DNA from: Flectonema sp. DT1601 | Lineage: Eukaryota; Euglenozoa; Diplonemea; Diplonemida; Diplonemidae | NCBI GenBank assembly: GCA_964019425.1 | Contig: OZ025813.1 | Location: 186,001 to 250,000 of the forward strand | Length of the DNA: 64,000 nucleotides | Direction: 5' to 3' | Part shown: positions 20,974-33,643 of the stretch, piece after piece | Layout: the number at the start of each line of letters is the position of its first letter | How positions within the stretch are numbered: position 1 is the stretch's first letter | Made by a program: the position numbers and the translations under genes | The notes under the pieces: model-generated | Database searches by the model: none | The model's input: only the letters and a program-made list of their open reading frames with translations | What the model was told of the DNA's origin: nothing

Positions 20974-23181
20974 GAGTTTTAAAAAAAATAATAAAGAATT
21001 CTGAAAATACCATTCGCAGGCCGGTACTGTGTATTGATAAAGAGAATTACTATTATCCTTTAAAGAAACAGTTGAATAAATAACTTTAGTCCTTTTGGGT
21101 AAGGGGTGGGAGGGGGAACTCATTAAACCCAGGAGGGAGGGAGGGAGGGAGAATAGGGATTTCCAGGTAACTCTTTTTTATTTGGGAAAAAAATAAACGG
21201 GGTTTCATTTTTCAAAAGGGGAAACTTTCTGTTTTTTTTTTTTTTTTTTTTTACTTTTCTTATTCTTCCTTCCGTTTCTAATTTGGCAAGAGATATGCAA
21301 CAAAACACACACACATTCACCTTTACTAGTATGTTCTATTTCTTTATCCTACGATTGTTTCTAAAAGTAACCAGCACAAACTTCGCCAAGTCAAACCATG
21401 ACTTCACTGTGGAGTGTGTGGTCTATGACCCAACTATCTTTTCTTTCTTTGTGTTATTCGTTCTCTCTCTTTCTCTCGCAATTTTCTTATTCCTCTACTC
21501 GTTATGTGTGTTTTTGCTACTCCTCGACTTCCAAAGAATACTTTTTTTTTATTTTTTTTTATTAGTACTTTGCAACAGGGTACATAGTAGTTCCCTCCAT
21601 CATCTGATGTCCATATCGACCGCTAAGTCTGGCTTGCAAAGACCGTACGATGTTTTCGGAAAATTGCATTTTCCCTATCGTCAATAAACAAAGAGGTTGC
21701 CTACAATGAAATAAATGCATCTGAAATACACTTCACGATGTAAGAACTGAAAGACAACGTAAGCCTCTATGTTGTTCCTCGAGTACGAGAACAGGTTACG
21801 CTTAAGATATTCCACCCCCATCTTGGTTCCACCGAATTTTCTTGCACTTGCTTAAATAAGCATTGTGCAACAAGTCTGTGAGTGAATTGACTCACAGAAT
21901 TGCAGGGGAATCTGGGGGAGAGAAAAAAAAAAAAAACCAAAACAAGAAAAATGAATTGAAAACAAGAAAAATGCACCGTCCTTCACAATTTCCCCCCCTT
22001 GCGACACATTTCCTTTTTGAGGGGAAATCAATAGTGTCCCTCTCTGATACTATCAAGCTGGCTATCTCTGCCACCTGCAAGAAAAAAGCTACTGCAACTA
22101 AAGCGGTAGTGCGTCGCTCGGACAAGAACACCAGCAACTACGTTCCTAGTATTTCTTCTCGGAACGTGAGAGCTTGCCTGTGGAATAGAAAAAAAAAAAA
22201 AGAAGGAAAAAAAAAAATGGGGATTCGTTAACCTGGGATCACCTTGCAACACTAGTTATAATCCAGTCAGATACTATACTCACTCTGAAATCACAAATAT
22301 GACTCCATAGTAGGTAACCTCTTGGCTTCCTACGTGTTTTCTTTCGGTTAATATTTATTTGAATATATTAGTTTGTAGTCTTTTTTCTTATGGATTTTTT
22401 ATAAAAGTTTTTTTAAGCTTTTTTTTTTTTATTTATTTTTTTGTGGTTTTTTTTTTTTTTTTTAAGTTTTTTTTAGTTTTTTGGTTTTTTTTTTTTTTTT
22501 TTTTTTTTTGGTTTTAATTTTGTAGGGGATTCGGGAAGAGAGATTTTAAAAAAAAAAATCGGGTTTTAAAAAAAAAAAAGAGAAAGGAAAAAAAAAAAAA
22601 AAAAAAAAAGCAAAGATGTGAAAGAATGTGACTTCTTTCCCTTGCTCTAATATTAGCAACCAATAAATTTCTAACTAACCCGCCACATCCTTGCGCACGG
22701 TCGGAAACTGACTCTGAAAAACTGAAAAACAACTTACGTGACACGTTTCTTTGACTGGTTTACAATATGTTTTCCCTTCTCTTCGAGACAAGGTTAACTT
22801 CTGCACCTCATCAGATAAATATGAGATGCCTGGCTCCTCCTTCAGAATTATTATGCTTTTGACAAGTTCTTTACGACAACAGCGCCTTCGCTTCGGTTTA
22901 TCGAAGAGAGCGCTATCCCACGACTGTACATGATAACTAGTCATTTCTTTTTTTCTTTTTTTTTTTTTTTTTTCCCTCTTGTGTTCTTTATAAAATTGGT
23001 TACCCATCCCCTCGGCGACCCGCGACGGGGGGATTGAGGCTTCGCGGAGTTGCCATCAGTAATAAGCTATTCGGTAATATAAACCGAAGGAGCAAGGAAA
23101 TAAAAAGACACGTAAGATGTGAGGGGATTAGGGAAACATATTCAGGAGCATCTGGGGGGGAAAGGGATCGGGAACACTCGT
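20919..23181. other. intergenic, homopolymer-dense
   Basis: No firmly supported gene in 2.3 kb. It contains a 30-nt A-run at 20941-20970, a GGGA repeat near 21128-21150, T-runs at 22420-22510 and a GC-richer patch at about 23006-23060. A weak minus-strand small frame at 22675-23007 is listed separately. Plus- and minus-strand frames at 21.86-22.23 kb overlap each other and cannot be told apart. Confidence 0.5.
22675..23007 (-). CDS. possible small ORF, unrecognised
   Basis: The frame encodes 110 residues beginning MGNQFYKEH, or 88 from an inner methionine (MTSYHVQSW) after a lysine run. The middle part has ordinary composition, unlike the surrounding homopolymers, and a GC-rich stretch precedes the start. 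A strong donor-like GTAAGT near 22738 means the end may be spliced. There is no recognisable domain and I give it little weight. Confidence 0.2.
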   Translation of the reverse strand: MGNQFYKEHKREKKKKKRKKEMTSYHVQSWDSALFDKPKRRRCCRKELVKSIIILKEEPGISYLSDEVQKLTLSRREGKTYCKPVKETCHVSCFSVFQSQFPTVRKDVAG

Positions 23182-24217
23182 CTAGTTGTCAACATCCTCT
23201 ACCTGGGTACCATCTTTGTTTGGCATATCATCTTCTGACCAAAGGGTGAGGTTATCTCTAATAAGTTGCATGATAAGTGTCGCCTCTTTGTATTCGGCCT
23301 CTGGAAGGTTCTCCAATTCCTGAACGGCTTCGTCAAAGTTGGTCTTAGCGAGACGGATACCCTCATCAGTGCTTCTTAGAATCTCGTAGTAGAAGACGGA
23401 AAGGTTGAGAACAAGTCCCAAACGAGTTGGGTTGGCAACCTGTTTTAATTTATGTTGTCTCAAAACACGAATATCATTCTTAAAAACAATTAAAATCATC
23501 ACATACTGGAAGGTTGCTCTTTGCGGTGTCAAGGGCATCAGTGTATGCCTGAAGTGCGGCTTGCTTGTGGTCGCCGTTGTTGGTGGCCTCGACGTGGTAT
23601 CTGTGGTAGTCTCCCTGCATCTTCTTAAAGAACACTCTGTTTGTATGTGTGGTGTGTGTTGGTTCATTTTAAATAGTAAATAGCTAACCAGTAAGCGACC
23701 TTTTTCACTTCATAACCACACGGAACAACTCTCTCAAGTAGTAAAAGAGAATGTTAGTAATCATACCTGTCGTCACTTCCTCCATGAACGAGAACGTCTC
23801 TCTCCAACAATTCGATGATGTCCTCACAGATTTCGGAGAGCTCCTGCTCAACCATTTCCCGGTATTCCTTCACCTGATTTAATATAATTATTGTTCTGCT
23901 GGATGGTATAAGATATCACAAATAATGAGTGCGGTAAAGTTACAAACCTTTGCGGCGTTACCGGTGTTCTTCTGCTCTTCACGCTGCTCAATGGAGCTGA
24001 GAATTCTCCATGACGCACGACGGATACCAACGCTGTTCTTGTATGCTACCGACAACAAGTTACGCTCATCTTGAGTAAGCTTAGCGTTGTCTTTAACTAC
24101 AGCCTTCATACACAAAACCATCTCATCGTATCTTTCAGCCTGCTCAGCGAGCTTAGCCGTGAAGATAAGGTCATCACGGTTGGTTGGGAGTACGAACTGT
24201 GGGGATGCGGCAACCAT
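23182..24217 (-). CDS. 14-3-3 protein
   Basis: Four exons on the minus strand: 24217-23948, 23873-23767, 23636-23507 and 23439-23182. They sum to 765 nt, 254 residues plus stop, the usual family length. Introns are 23874-23947, 23637-23766 and 23440-23506, all GT..CAG. Family signatures are strong: [13 protein letters not shown] and [16 protein letters not shown] in exon 1, the [13 protein letters not shown] helix, [16 protein letters not shown] and the C-terminal [14 protein letters not shown]. The conserved phosphopeptide-binding residues (Lys, Arg, and Arg-Tyr of GDYHRY) are present. 14-3-3 dimers bind phosphoserine or phosphothreonine partners and regulate kinases, traffic and the cell cycle. 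The splice junctions restore the family sequence exactly, so this gene calibrates intron structure for the window. Confidence 0.97.
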
Positions 24218-24529
24218 ATTGGTATAAAGGGGAGGAGGTTAAGAAGGCTAAAAGGTATCCTGAAGGGAGTTAAAATATCATAAAACCAACACCAGAACAC
24301 ACCCATCATATGATACACTTCGCTCTTTAGTATCGACTGAAGTCGGTGCTTCAGGAGAGCTCTCAAGTCTGACACGGAACTGAAAGAATTAAATAGGAAC
24401 ATTCATAAACTAAGCTGCGATGAATTCAATAACGAGCGCAGCATATTAAAAGTGGAATTCAAGCTGCATCTATTTTCAATAAAGCTCTTTAATAAAGAGT
24501 TACTACCTAGAAAGAGATACGTGTGATCG
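24218..24529. other. short intergenic, 14-3-3 leader
   Basis: Untranslated sequence between the 14-3-3 start and the end of the next gene. A CCTTCAG acceptor-like site lies about 40 nt upstream of the 14-3-3 ATG. Nothing else is seen. Confidence 0.5.
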
Positions 24530-25177
24530 TTAAAGAGATCCGTCACTCTTTTCATCTTCACCCTCACTTGCATCATCATCGTGACCTTCGTTGTAGTCGT
24601 CGGCATCGTCGGCTTCAGATTGAGGCTCTTCACTATTTTCATCAATGTCGACCTTTTTACGAACTATTTTAGATCTCCGTTTCATAGTAGTCAATTTTCG
24701 TTTTCCCTGATTACGGACGTGATTATTAATACTGGTTACGAAAAGTTCTGGAGGGAAACTTTTATTCCAAAAACCCTGTCCCTCTGGGTTTGGCCATGTT
24801 GAAGGGGCCGAGCCTGGGGCTGGAGGGTTGCCGTCAGTGCAAGTACCTCCGTATATTCTTTCTAAGTGAAGCATTCCGATATCTACCCTCATGTGAGAAT
24901 CATTCCAACGAGCTTCTCCAGGCGGATCACTTCTATCAAAATATGGATTTTTTGTGGTTTTGCGCTCTCCTTCTGCCCATAACCGAGCGAGTAGTTTGTC
25001 GACGTCACGTACGTCATCTGGTTTATGAGTTTTAAAATTTGTTCTGACTGGCCATACGCTTGATTTTCCCAAACCTGCATCAATTTCTTTTTGAATTCTC
25101 TTCAGTTCAGAACTGTCTACGGGTGCTTTAAAACCTTTCCCTCCTTTCTGACCGCCTCCCTTTTTACCCCCTCCCAT
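24530..25177 (-). CDS. possible RNA polymerase III subunit RPC7/Rpc31-like protein
   Basis: The product is 215 residues, starting at MGGGKKGGGQ after a TAGTCAG acceptor-like site; 20 upstream codons of open frame look like leader. The N-terminus is glycine- and lysine-rich. The middle has an NPYFDR segment and later SFPPELF, followed by a basic KRKLTTMKRRSK stretch. The C-terminal 45 residues are almost entirely acidic. This order (Gly-rich start, PYF-like motif, FP-x-EL motif, basic patch, acidic tail) resembles RPC7/Rpc31 of RNA polymerase III, which helps the polymerase initiate at tRNA and 5S genes. The similarity is by pattern only. It could instead be an unrelated acidic nuclear protein. 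Confidence 0.45.
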   Translation of the reverse strand: MGGGKKGGGQKGGKGFKAPVDSSELKRIQKEIDAGLGKSSVWPVRTNFKTHKPDDVRDVDKLLARLWAEGERKTTKNPYFDRSDPPGEARWNDSHMRVDIGMLHLERIYGGTCTDGNPPAPGSAPSTWPNPEGQGFWNKSFPPELFVTSINNHVRNQGKRKLTTMKRRSKIVRKKVDIDENSEEPQSEADDADDYNEGHDDDASEGEDEKSDGSL

Positions 25178-26922
25178 ATTGTAGTTCCTGACTAGTGATG
25201 TGTGAATGTTAATTTTTATAATAATAAATAAACACATAAAAGATAAACTTTCTTAATTATCATATTGTGATTGTTTTCCTAATTGACGCAAGTGTGGTTT
25301 GTTTATTTTTTTTGGATTAACTTTTCAAAAGAAAAAACTGGAAACTTTGTTTTCAATTCATAAACACATCAAAGCGATAATTGCGACAAACTACAATAGT
25401 AATAAAGTAGCGGCGGGGGTGTTGGAAAGAATCGGCGTCTATTCATTCACATGTTTTCTTTATTTTAGAGACGAGGGTTTTTTGTTCTTCAGCGCAAAGC
25501 CGTCCACAACTCCCTTCACAGAAATGGGGATGCTTGGGTAGGACGTGCTTTTCTGTGTGTTTTCCCCCTCCCCCTTTTTTTTTTTTTGTTCACTTTTTTT
25601 TTTTTTTAATTTATTTTTCCCCTTCAACATGATCGAAGAAAAAAAAACAAATCACCTGGTTCTCAACAAGACGGCAGCCGGAGCGCAATTATGCGACGCT
25701 GCAATTAAAATAAATAAAAAATAAGGAGTCCATCAACAGTAAAAACTGGTATCTCGATTCTTAACAAAAATTCCGGAACCTTGCCTGACCAATCCGGAAT
25801 GATACTCAAAAACAAAATAAATCTATCCGATTCGTTTAATTAGACTTCAGAAGCAAAACTCCCCTCACAGGCTGACCTTATGAGGTGGCAGGTTGGTACC
25901 AAATTGCTTTGACAAGACATCGAGAAAGAGAACACGTCTGAGGCAGCACTCAACCACGACCAAGAAATCAAGAAGCTGGAAGTTTGAAATAATAATTTTT
26001 TTTCAAGAAAAAAGAGGGTGATGGACTACCCAATTAAATATAAGAAGTTCCAGAGTTATGGTTGCCAAGTAACTTTCAACCACAACTCTTTTCGGATGCC
26101 AGGACAAGGAACCCAGCACGGATCAGTAAAGAAAGCAATAATAAAGTAAATCATACTAGAGAGGAAATACGACTTTGAAAGCGTCGATAGGCGTGTATAA
26201 TAACAGCATTGAAAAGAAAAAGCAGAGGCTTGTTCGTTCTGGAGTTTGTGTGGAATACAACCCCCACGCTGTATTTTTTTTTTTTTTTTTTTTTTTAAAA
26301 CCGTAAACAGATTTCGTTATAGGTCTTCTTTAATATTGTATCTCTCACAAGCGAACCTCTCGGAATGACGCATGCGAAGCTTTTCGTATATGACTCTCCA
26401 GAAAGAAAAAAAAGGGGGAAAAAAAGACGGGGGAAATCTAGATTGTTGTAAGTTTTGATGATGTTACTTTCCGAATCCGGGCAGGGGGAACTTTTTTTTT
26501 TTTTTTTTTTTTCAAATTGTGTCCACCCATGCCTGAGATGCAGAATTCTCCAAGTGGGGCAGCAGATAATTTATATCATACACCGCTCATCAGAAATAAT
26601 AATATCCAAAAATTACACACAAAGATTATAGCAGTATTTTTGTATGTCTTATTTCGTCTAGTACTTCACATGCTTAAAGTAAAAATAGAGGGGGAGGAGG
26701 GAACCAAGAACAAAAAAAGAAGAAAAAGAAAACAACACTAATTTCCGATATCTCAGGAATGTGTCATCGCAGGAAGATTAGCTCCAGACATAATATTTTT
26801 TAATTATACACAACACAACATAACATAAACGGATTTTTTTTTCTCTTTCATTCTTTTTCTTTCTCGTGTGAATAACTAGGGCTTCGGTAGAAAATAACAG
26901 CCAATGTTTCGCAGGTCGAAGG

Positions 26923-26953
<31 letters not shown>

Positions 26954-27979
26954 AATTTTTGCACGAAGAAAAAAAAAAAAAAAAAAAAGAAAAGAAAAAG
27001 GCCTGGGCCTCTTATTCAACAGTCCAAGTCGAACGTGTACTCTCATAGCATTGTTCGTATAGTACCGACAGTTGCAATGCTATAGACCAGTAAGTGTGTC
27101 GTGTTGAACCAACACATCTGTATGGCAACCATCCTACTAAAATCAATTATTTCATATTTGTTTCAGCAGAGAGCTTCTCGATAGCTCCTCGATGAGAGTC
27201 CGTAATCTTTGTTCAATTTTTTTTTTTTTTTTTTTCGTTCTTTATTTGTGCGATATTTTTTTTTTTTTTTTTTTTTGAATTGTTACCCTCTCTATAAATA
27301 CAAAAAATAAAAAATAAAAAAAAATGAACTTGTGGAGCGTTTTTTTTTTTTCTTCTTTTTTGTTTATTCTGCAAATAGTGTTTCATGCAAAAGCATGTAG
27401 ACCTTGTACAGGTTGAAATCTCGCACAGGTTTGGAGTATTGATAGCTTCACAATCAATGGTAGAGAATAAATTGAAAGACGAATCTTCGCACCAAAGTTA
27501 CCTCAATGGGAATAAAGAAACATTCTATAGCTGAATAATTGATTGCTTTTTTCAGTAGCAAAATTCAACTAGGCAGTTGAGTGCCTGGAATACTACCGAC
27601 ATAATATTATAATATTTTACTTTTTTTTTATTTTTTTTCGTGCTTATTCGTTACCTTTGTATAAAAATATAACAAACTCCCTGCGGGAATGGAACGGTGG
27701 TGAGAAGTGATTGTAGAAAAGGGAAAAGAAAAAAAAAAAAAAAAGAAAAAAATAACAGTAGTAAAAAAAATAAACAAAAATACCTTAACGAAAATGAATA
27801 ATTTTTTTTTTTTTTTTTTTTTTGGGGGGAAAATGAGAATGTTGGACACACAAGTGTGTTGTAATTTTTTTTTTTTTTTTTTTTCCAAACTCGGAAGCAA
27901 AATAATAAACCAAACGAATGTTCTAAACCACTCACTACGACCATATCAGAGAACCCATCAATAAATGTTGAGTTCTCAT
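25178..27979. other. intergenic, homopolymer-dense
   Basis: About 2.8 kb without a supported gene. It holds many A and T runs of 10-25 nt (near 26275-26296, 26490-26512, 26924-26947, 27216-27235, 27257-27276, 27803-27823). Two adjacent short inverted repeats lie at 27045-27083 and 27101-27115. The open frames here are lysine- or phenylalanine-rich artefacts. Confidence 0.5.
27045..27115. other. two adjacent inverted repeats
   Basis: ATAGCATTG (27045-27053) pairs perfectly with CAATGCTAT (27075-27083). GTGTTG (27101-27106) pairs with CAACAC (27110-27115) across AAC. Between them AGACCA fits the ANANNA H-box pattern, and an ACA follows the second hairpin. The resemblance to an H/ACA guide RNA is weak, because the second stem is short. 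Confidence 0.2.
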
Positions 27980-28665
27980 TCACGTTTCATCAGCCGTCTT
28001 ATCGACAACTATTTTATCTACTTGTCGATGATGAGAGGCGTAGGTGTCTAAGAATTGAAGAACTCCTCGCATCTTTTCTACTTCCTGTTGCTTGTTGTGA
28101 ATAGTAGCGACAGTAAGTCTTGAACAGACTGTCTCACGAGGAGTAAAACCAATTTCAGATTTACAATTTAAAGAACCTCCGTGATCGAGTAGGATCTGCA
28201 ATGTATCTAAGTGACCTCTCACAGCTGCATAATGAACTGGGAAGGCCTTCATATCAGTCGTTCCGAGACCGTAATGGACATGACCTTCGCTGTGCTCCGC
28301 CCATGATGTTGGTTCACCAACTGCTCTTCTATTGACGTGTTTTGCATTGCCAGATGCCAAGAATGACTCTACTCCTTCAGTGTCACCATGCCACACCATA
28401 TCACAGAGTGATGTCCCGAGTACTACAGGCTTTCGTTCTGAGAATGTTGTCTGTGATTTAGTTTGTTATAAAACAGAAAAGAAATTTACCATTTTACTTT
28501 TCCAATTAACAACATACCATGTACATCTCTTCATCATCTTTACTTGGAACCTTCTTACTCCTTTCTTGAATATCCTTCTTTGAGAGTGTATCTTCATAAG
28601 ATACAGGTCGGAATATAAATGATAGCGTGCGCTCCTGTGATTTGATAATAGGTTTTTTTATTTAT

Positions 28666-28696
<31 letters not shown>

Positions 28697-31179
28697 CGAG
28701 AATAAACACAAACCGTAGGAACCACAATATCTCTCTTAAGGTCGTGTGGAAACATTGACTGAGATCGTGTTAGAGGTTGTCGTCGCTGACTCATTTGAGT
28801 CGATGGTCTGTGAGGTAGTCGAACTGATTGATTTGGAGCTGAGCTAAGGATCGGGGGAGTTACAGCACCAGCTCTATCAGGTATTCCTTCTTCATTAAAG
28901 CAAGAACAAGGAAACCAACATTCTTTTCCATCATTAAACCTAACTTGTATAATTCCAATATCAGGGTAATTATTGACAACATGACCAGCCTGTCCCAAAT
29001 ACGGAAGCATCTCCAACGTCCACTCAATTGTTGATGCGGGAAGGCGAAGTGACAGTTCCTTAAAGGCAGTTTTAATAAATGAAATATCTCGAGTGAGAAC
29101 TCCAACAGGATAACCAGTTAACGCACTCACATCCATTGAAGCTGTGCGAGTGTGAATTGGTGGCTTTGTTGGTGTTCCTGGCCTGCTAATAACCGAAGGA
29201 AGTGCGAAAGGACTGTCAGCAAGCTTCTCTATTCCAGTCACACCTTCTAAAACTATTCTTCCTTCTGTTACAGGGCATATAGTTGGTAGGTATGCCCTTC
29301 TAAGGTGCTTTATTTCACTATCAATATGTTCCTTGTCGGTTTTGGTAAGGATATCTTCACTGTTTCGTTGTTTTAGTAATTGCTGCGTACTTTCCTTCTT
29401 TCGAACTTGGACGTCTTTCGGTACCATTCCCTCAATACTTCGTCTGATTAAAGTTGGTAACACTGGACCGTTTTCTTGATCAATTAAAAAACGGGAATTT
29501 TTTAAACTCGAAAACCCATCACACCCCTGACACAGAAATGCAGTAGTAGAACACTTGTATAACTTATCTGGTTCGATTAGCACTCCATTCATTGTAAGAT
29601 CAGTAATCCTTGAACCTGAAGGAAGTTCTGGATTTGCATAAATTTCAATGCCAGAAACTTGTAAGAAACGACCTTCATGTTGAGGCCATTTTGACAAACC
29701 GTTTTCTAAAGCATCTTTAACTTGAGAACCTGAAAGTTCAATGAGAACCACAACATCCTCAATAGGGATCATGTCAAGTATATCTTTAATAGTTAATGGA
29801 CCAGGATGATAAATAACATCAGCTCGTAAGATTCCACTATTCACGAATGCTATATCAGCTTCCATGTGTGAACGCATCAAATCACATACAAAATTACCCA
29901 TCGAACTTTCCGCAGTTCGGACGCTTTCGGTTGTAATGTCAAGCGTTGTTTCTAAATGACAAAGTTCTTTTCCAATCTTTTCAAACAATGATGTCTCATA
30001 GCTTGCGACTACATCTCCAGTTGTTTTATCCGGAAGGACGTCGCTTGTTATATCAACTTTTTCAATTGTAAACTTTGGTCTCGATCCCTCAACCAGTTCT
30101 ACTGCAACGAATGAGAGATTTTTAAAGTCTGTTCCACTTTTAAGTACCAACTGACCAGTTTCAGGAAGTATTTCTGACCGATAAAAGTGATCGTGTCCTC
30201 CTAACAACATATCCAGTTCTGGTAATTGCTTAATAAATGCCAGGTCGTTATTATGTCTCATATGTGTTAGAGCGATTGTTACCTGACATCCTTTCTCTTT
30301 TAGTATTTTAATTTCTGACCTTGCGGTTTCAACAGCATCTCGGTATTCTATAAAAGGAGGCAGGTCTTTTACACACGATAGCCATTCCTCTTCACCTATT
30401 CCTATGATTCCTATTTTTATTGGTAGTTTGGTATTTCTATCAGTGGCAGTGAATATAAAATGAGATTGACCTTCAGCTGCTGGTTTACCTGTTCTGATGT
30501 CAATAATATTAGTCATCAGCCATGGACAGTTTGATAGACCTGTTAATTTGCTGAGTTCGTCTACACCGAAATCAAAGTCGTGGTTTCCATAGACGGCGCA
30601 TGTCATTTCTAATTCATTCATTATAGGGACCATATGTCTTCCCTTTGTGACTGTTGACATCAGACTTGGATTGTAACAGTCACCAGAGAACAGAAGGTGA
30701 GCATCGTACTTCGCTTTAAACTGTTTCACAGCATGTGTAAATCTCGCAGCCCCTCCAACAGGCTCTTTCTGTGCTTGAGTAATGTGATATACGTCGTTGA
30801 AGTGGAGGAGGGAGAAGTTCATTTTTTGTAGCACTTGATTCTCAAGTTTTGACACTTGAGATGATCCCAAAGTAAGTCCAACAGGAGCTGGTTGAGCAGT
30901 AGTATCTTGAGATAATATGAACTCAGCTGAGGAATCATCTTCATGACCTTGTAAGCATCCCTGTTGCATCTGAGTACTTTCAAATACAATAGTTCCACGT
31001 CTTGCTGTAGGTGTCGTGTCTTGCACTGCTTGACCCGATGGTTTCTGATCTTTATCAGCTGCAGCTGTTTCATCTCCATTTTTCTTACTCTTACTTTCTC
31101 CATCCATCCATGCTTCATTGACTCCTTTATAATCAGCGGTGTCGCCATTTCTGTTCTTTTTGCTCGCACCGCATCCCAT
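27980..31179 (-). CDS. 5'-nucleotidase/metallophosphatase with N-myristoylation signal and C-terminal ankyrin-like repeats
   Basis: Three exons: 31179-28714, 28634-28518 and 28450-27980. The phase-0 introns are 28635-28713 (GTTTGT..ACAG) and 28451-28517 (GTATGT..ACAG), giving 1017 residues. The start is MGCGASKKN, a classic N-myristoylation and palmitoylation signal; TTCCAG lies just upstream. The metallophosphatase domain (about 120-370) has HFND, GDCYNPS, GNHD (198-201), a THMRH box and GHDH (328-331), all metal ligands. The 5'-nucleotidase C-terminal substrate domain follows (about 425-590; SGILRAD and the GLSKWPQ region). After a linker of about 260 residues, exon 3 adds ankyrin-like repeats (FPVHYAAVRGHLDTLQILL). 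Family role: hydrolysis of nucleoside monophosphates or related phosphoesters. With no signal peptide and a myristoyl signal, it should be cytoplasmic and membrane-tethered, unlike secreted ecto-5'-nucleotidases. Confidence 0.88.
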
Positions 31180-32806
31180 ATTCGGCGGTGTGTTACCCAC
31201 CCCCCCTGGAATATAAATATAATAATGGTGTTGGTGGATCTGGGGTGTCTTTTAGTTCTTAATTACGATATATCCATGTTTGATTGTTAACAAAGAAAAA
31301 AGTCTAAAAAAAAAAAAAAAAAAAAAAAAGTGTCACCATCACAATAAGAATAGTTACATCACTCCAGTAGAAGTTGTTCAGACCTTCTGCTTAACTACCT
31401 TTTTTTCGAACTCGTTGGGGCGGGGCGTGTTCTCGACCTTTTTTTTTTTTTTTTTCATTTCCCCTCTCCCCATCGCTCGGGTCGAATTTTCAATCAGAAG
31501 CACCAATTAGTAAATACCATCTGAGCCTCAGTCAGCTACGCTCTAATCCTGAGAAAATCACAGTCCAAGCAAGAACAAAAAGATGGGGGAATGGCAACAG
31601 ACGCACGATTTCTGAAGTACGTTATCGTTTGTGCTGCTGCCTATGTTTTCTTCTTTTTCGTTATTATTTTTTTTTTTTTTTGTTTCTTTTTTTTGCGCAT
31701 CTTTTTGTTCTTAAAGGGGTGCGCGAAAAGGGAAGCAACAGAACTGATCAAAAGGACGTAAAAAAAAAAAAAGAAATCGGGAAGACGGGGTGAGCTCACC
31801 TCCTTATATATCGCTTCGATAGCCAACTGTATTACTCTTCGTTCTGTTATTTATGTATGTATGTATGTATTTTTTTTTTTTTTTTTTTTTCGTATTTCTT
31901 GAATCCCAGATGCAAATTACCCTGCTCTGATCTGCAAATAGTTATAGTTATAGTTATAGCTCCGTGGGTGACGTAAAGTTGCCTAATTTAAGCCTGTCTG
32001 TGTTCGTACTAATGAAAAAAAAAAAACTTTATAAAAATAAAAAAAAAATTAGAAAAAAGAACTAATTAGGGACTCTCTGTTACCGCAAGAAGCAGCTGTG
32101 CATGTCTCAGAGCATACATTTGTTCATACTCATTCTTGACATTGTCATGAAATATTCATATCGCCCTCTTCCCCTTCTTTTTTTTTTCCTGTTCCTTTTC
32201 CTTATTCTTTTTTTTTTTTTTTTTTGCTGCTAAAGAAGTAAAGCAAGAACAAGAACAAGCACGGAAGAGTGCTAACAACACACACACCCTAAAAAAAAAA
32301 AAAAGGAATACTCTACTAGGTTCACCGTGGGCAACCCAAAAAGATTCATGATCGAGAGCTGGGTTAATAAATGTGTGTATTTTTTTTTTATTTTTTTTCC
32401 TTTTTTTTTTTTTTTTTTTCTTATTTTTCATTGTCAGTAAAAATGGTTGTTTTTTAACACAACGCCAGTAAAATTCCTCATCAACTCCCCTTCAGATTGC
32501 GTTGATTTTTTTTTTTTTTTTTTCCCTTTTCTTCCTTCTCTCCATTCATCAAAAAAAAAAAAGAAGAATCGGAATAGCTGTCACTATCTATTTATTTTGG
32601 AAATCCGAACATTTGTACATCACGGTAAGCTTGCGGGGTATCAGTCATTTGATACCACACAACCCTAAACAACTCCCTCAGGCGTGAAGAGATGTTATGA
32701 ACATCAATATTCGTGTTAAGATCCACTTGACATAAGACTACCAGTCCGAAAAATATGGAACAGATTTTTCAAAATGAAAAAAAGTTTTTGAAGAATGAAA
32801 AGAACG

Positions 32807-32839
<33 letters not shown>

Positions 32840-33402
32840 GGAAAAAAAAACGAACAAAGAAAAATGACGGTGAAAGGGGATAAATTAAAAATAAACAAAA
32901 GCACGTGTATTGCTACGACACAAAAAAAAAAAGAAAAGAAAAATAGGGCAAAAAACAACATAAATAAAATAAGCATTCCTACAAACGATGAGAGACCTGC
33001 TAATTACGAAAAAAAACTATATTTCTTTTCTTATTGCCGCAAACAATTACTTCTCTGTCATTTTGTCAGTTTTGAAAAAAATCCAGGCGTCAGCAGAACT
33101 CTCCTCGAAAGCACGAAGCTCGCGAAAGAAACCTGGGAGATAATTGATACGGGGTAGTGGTGGTCAACAAAAGAGGGGGGGACGGTGCCTTGCACCTCGT
33201 CGTATCGCTCAGCTTAGAGCTGAAGTTTCCTTTTTCTCAATCAGCTTAAGGGTAATAGAACACATCAATGTGTCACAAATAAAGTATCGGTTTACAGAAT
33301 GGAGAAACCTGTTTCTCGCTATTTCGAATCTGAAATAAAAATACGTTCGACTGAATACCTCTGATGGTGTGTTTTGTCCAGTTCGATGAGTGCATAAAAT
33401 CA
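31180..33402. other. intergenic
   Basis: No supported gene in 2.2 kb. It includes the nucleotidase leader, A-run 31304-31329, a GTAT microsatellite near 31853-31870, three TTATAG units near 31940-31960 and several T-runs. Frames here encode Lys- or Phe-rich peptides. The rightmost 230 nt, poor in homopolymers, probably form the 3' flank of the GST/F-box gene. Confidence 0.5.
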
Positions 33403-33643
33403 CTAAAATAAAAACAGCCTACACGCAATAGCAACACAGGTCAAGTATGAAGCCAGTGCTGACAAAATACAAAACCACCAAATATTTTTAATAGGAACCT
33501 GAGAAGAGCTGTCAGATGGAACAACAGGTGTAGATCTGGGTGGGTTATTAGCAACGGACTCGTTGCTATTAAATATTATTTTTACTTCCTTACTTGTCGA
33601 GCTGTCTGTTAATGTTGTCACCTGTCGAGATCGCTGCAGCAGA

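Noticed and set aside
21863-22231. Plus-strand 122-codon frame, with a minus-strand signal-peptide-like frame opposite (21892-22137)
   Set aside because: The two frames overlap, both run through homopolymers, and neither has a domain or splice support. They cannot be separated from chance.
27628-27983. Overlapping Lys/Phe-rich frames on both strands
   Set aside because: Pure homopolymer artefacts in the 3' flank of the 5'-nucleotidase gene.
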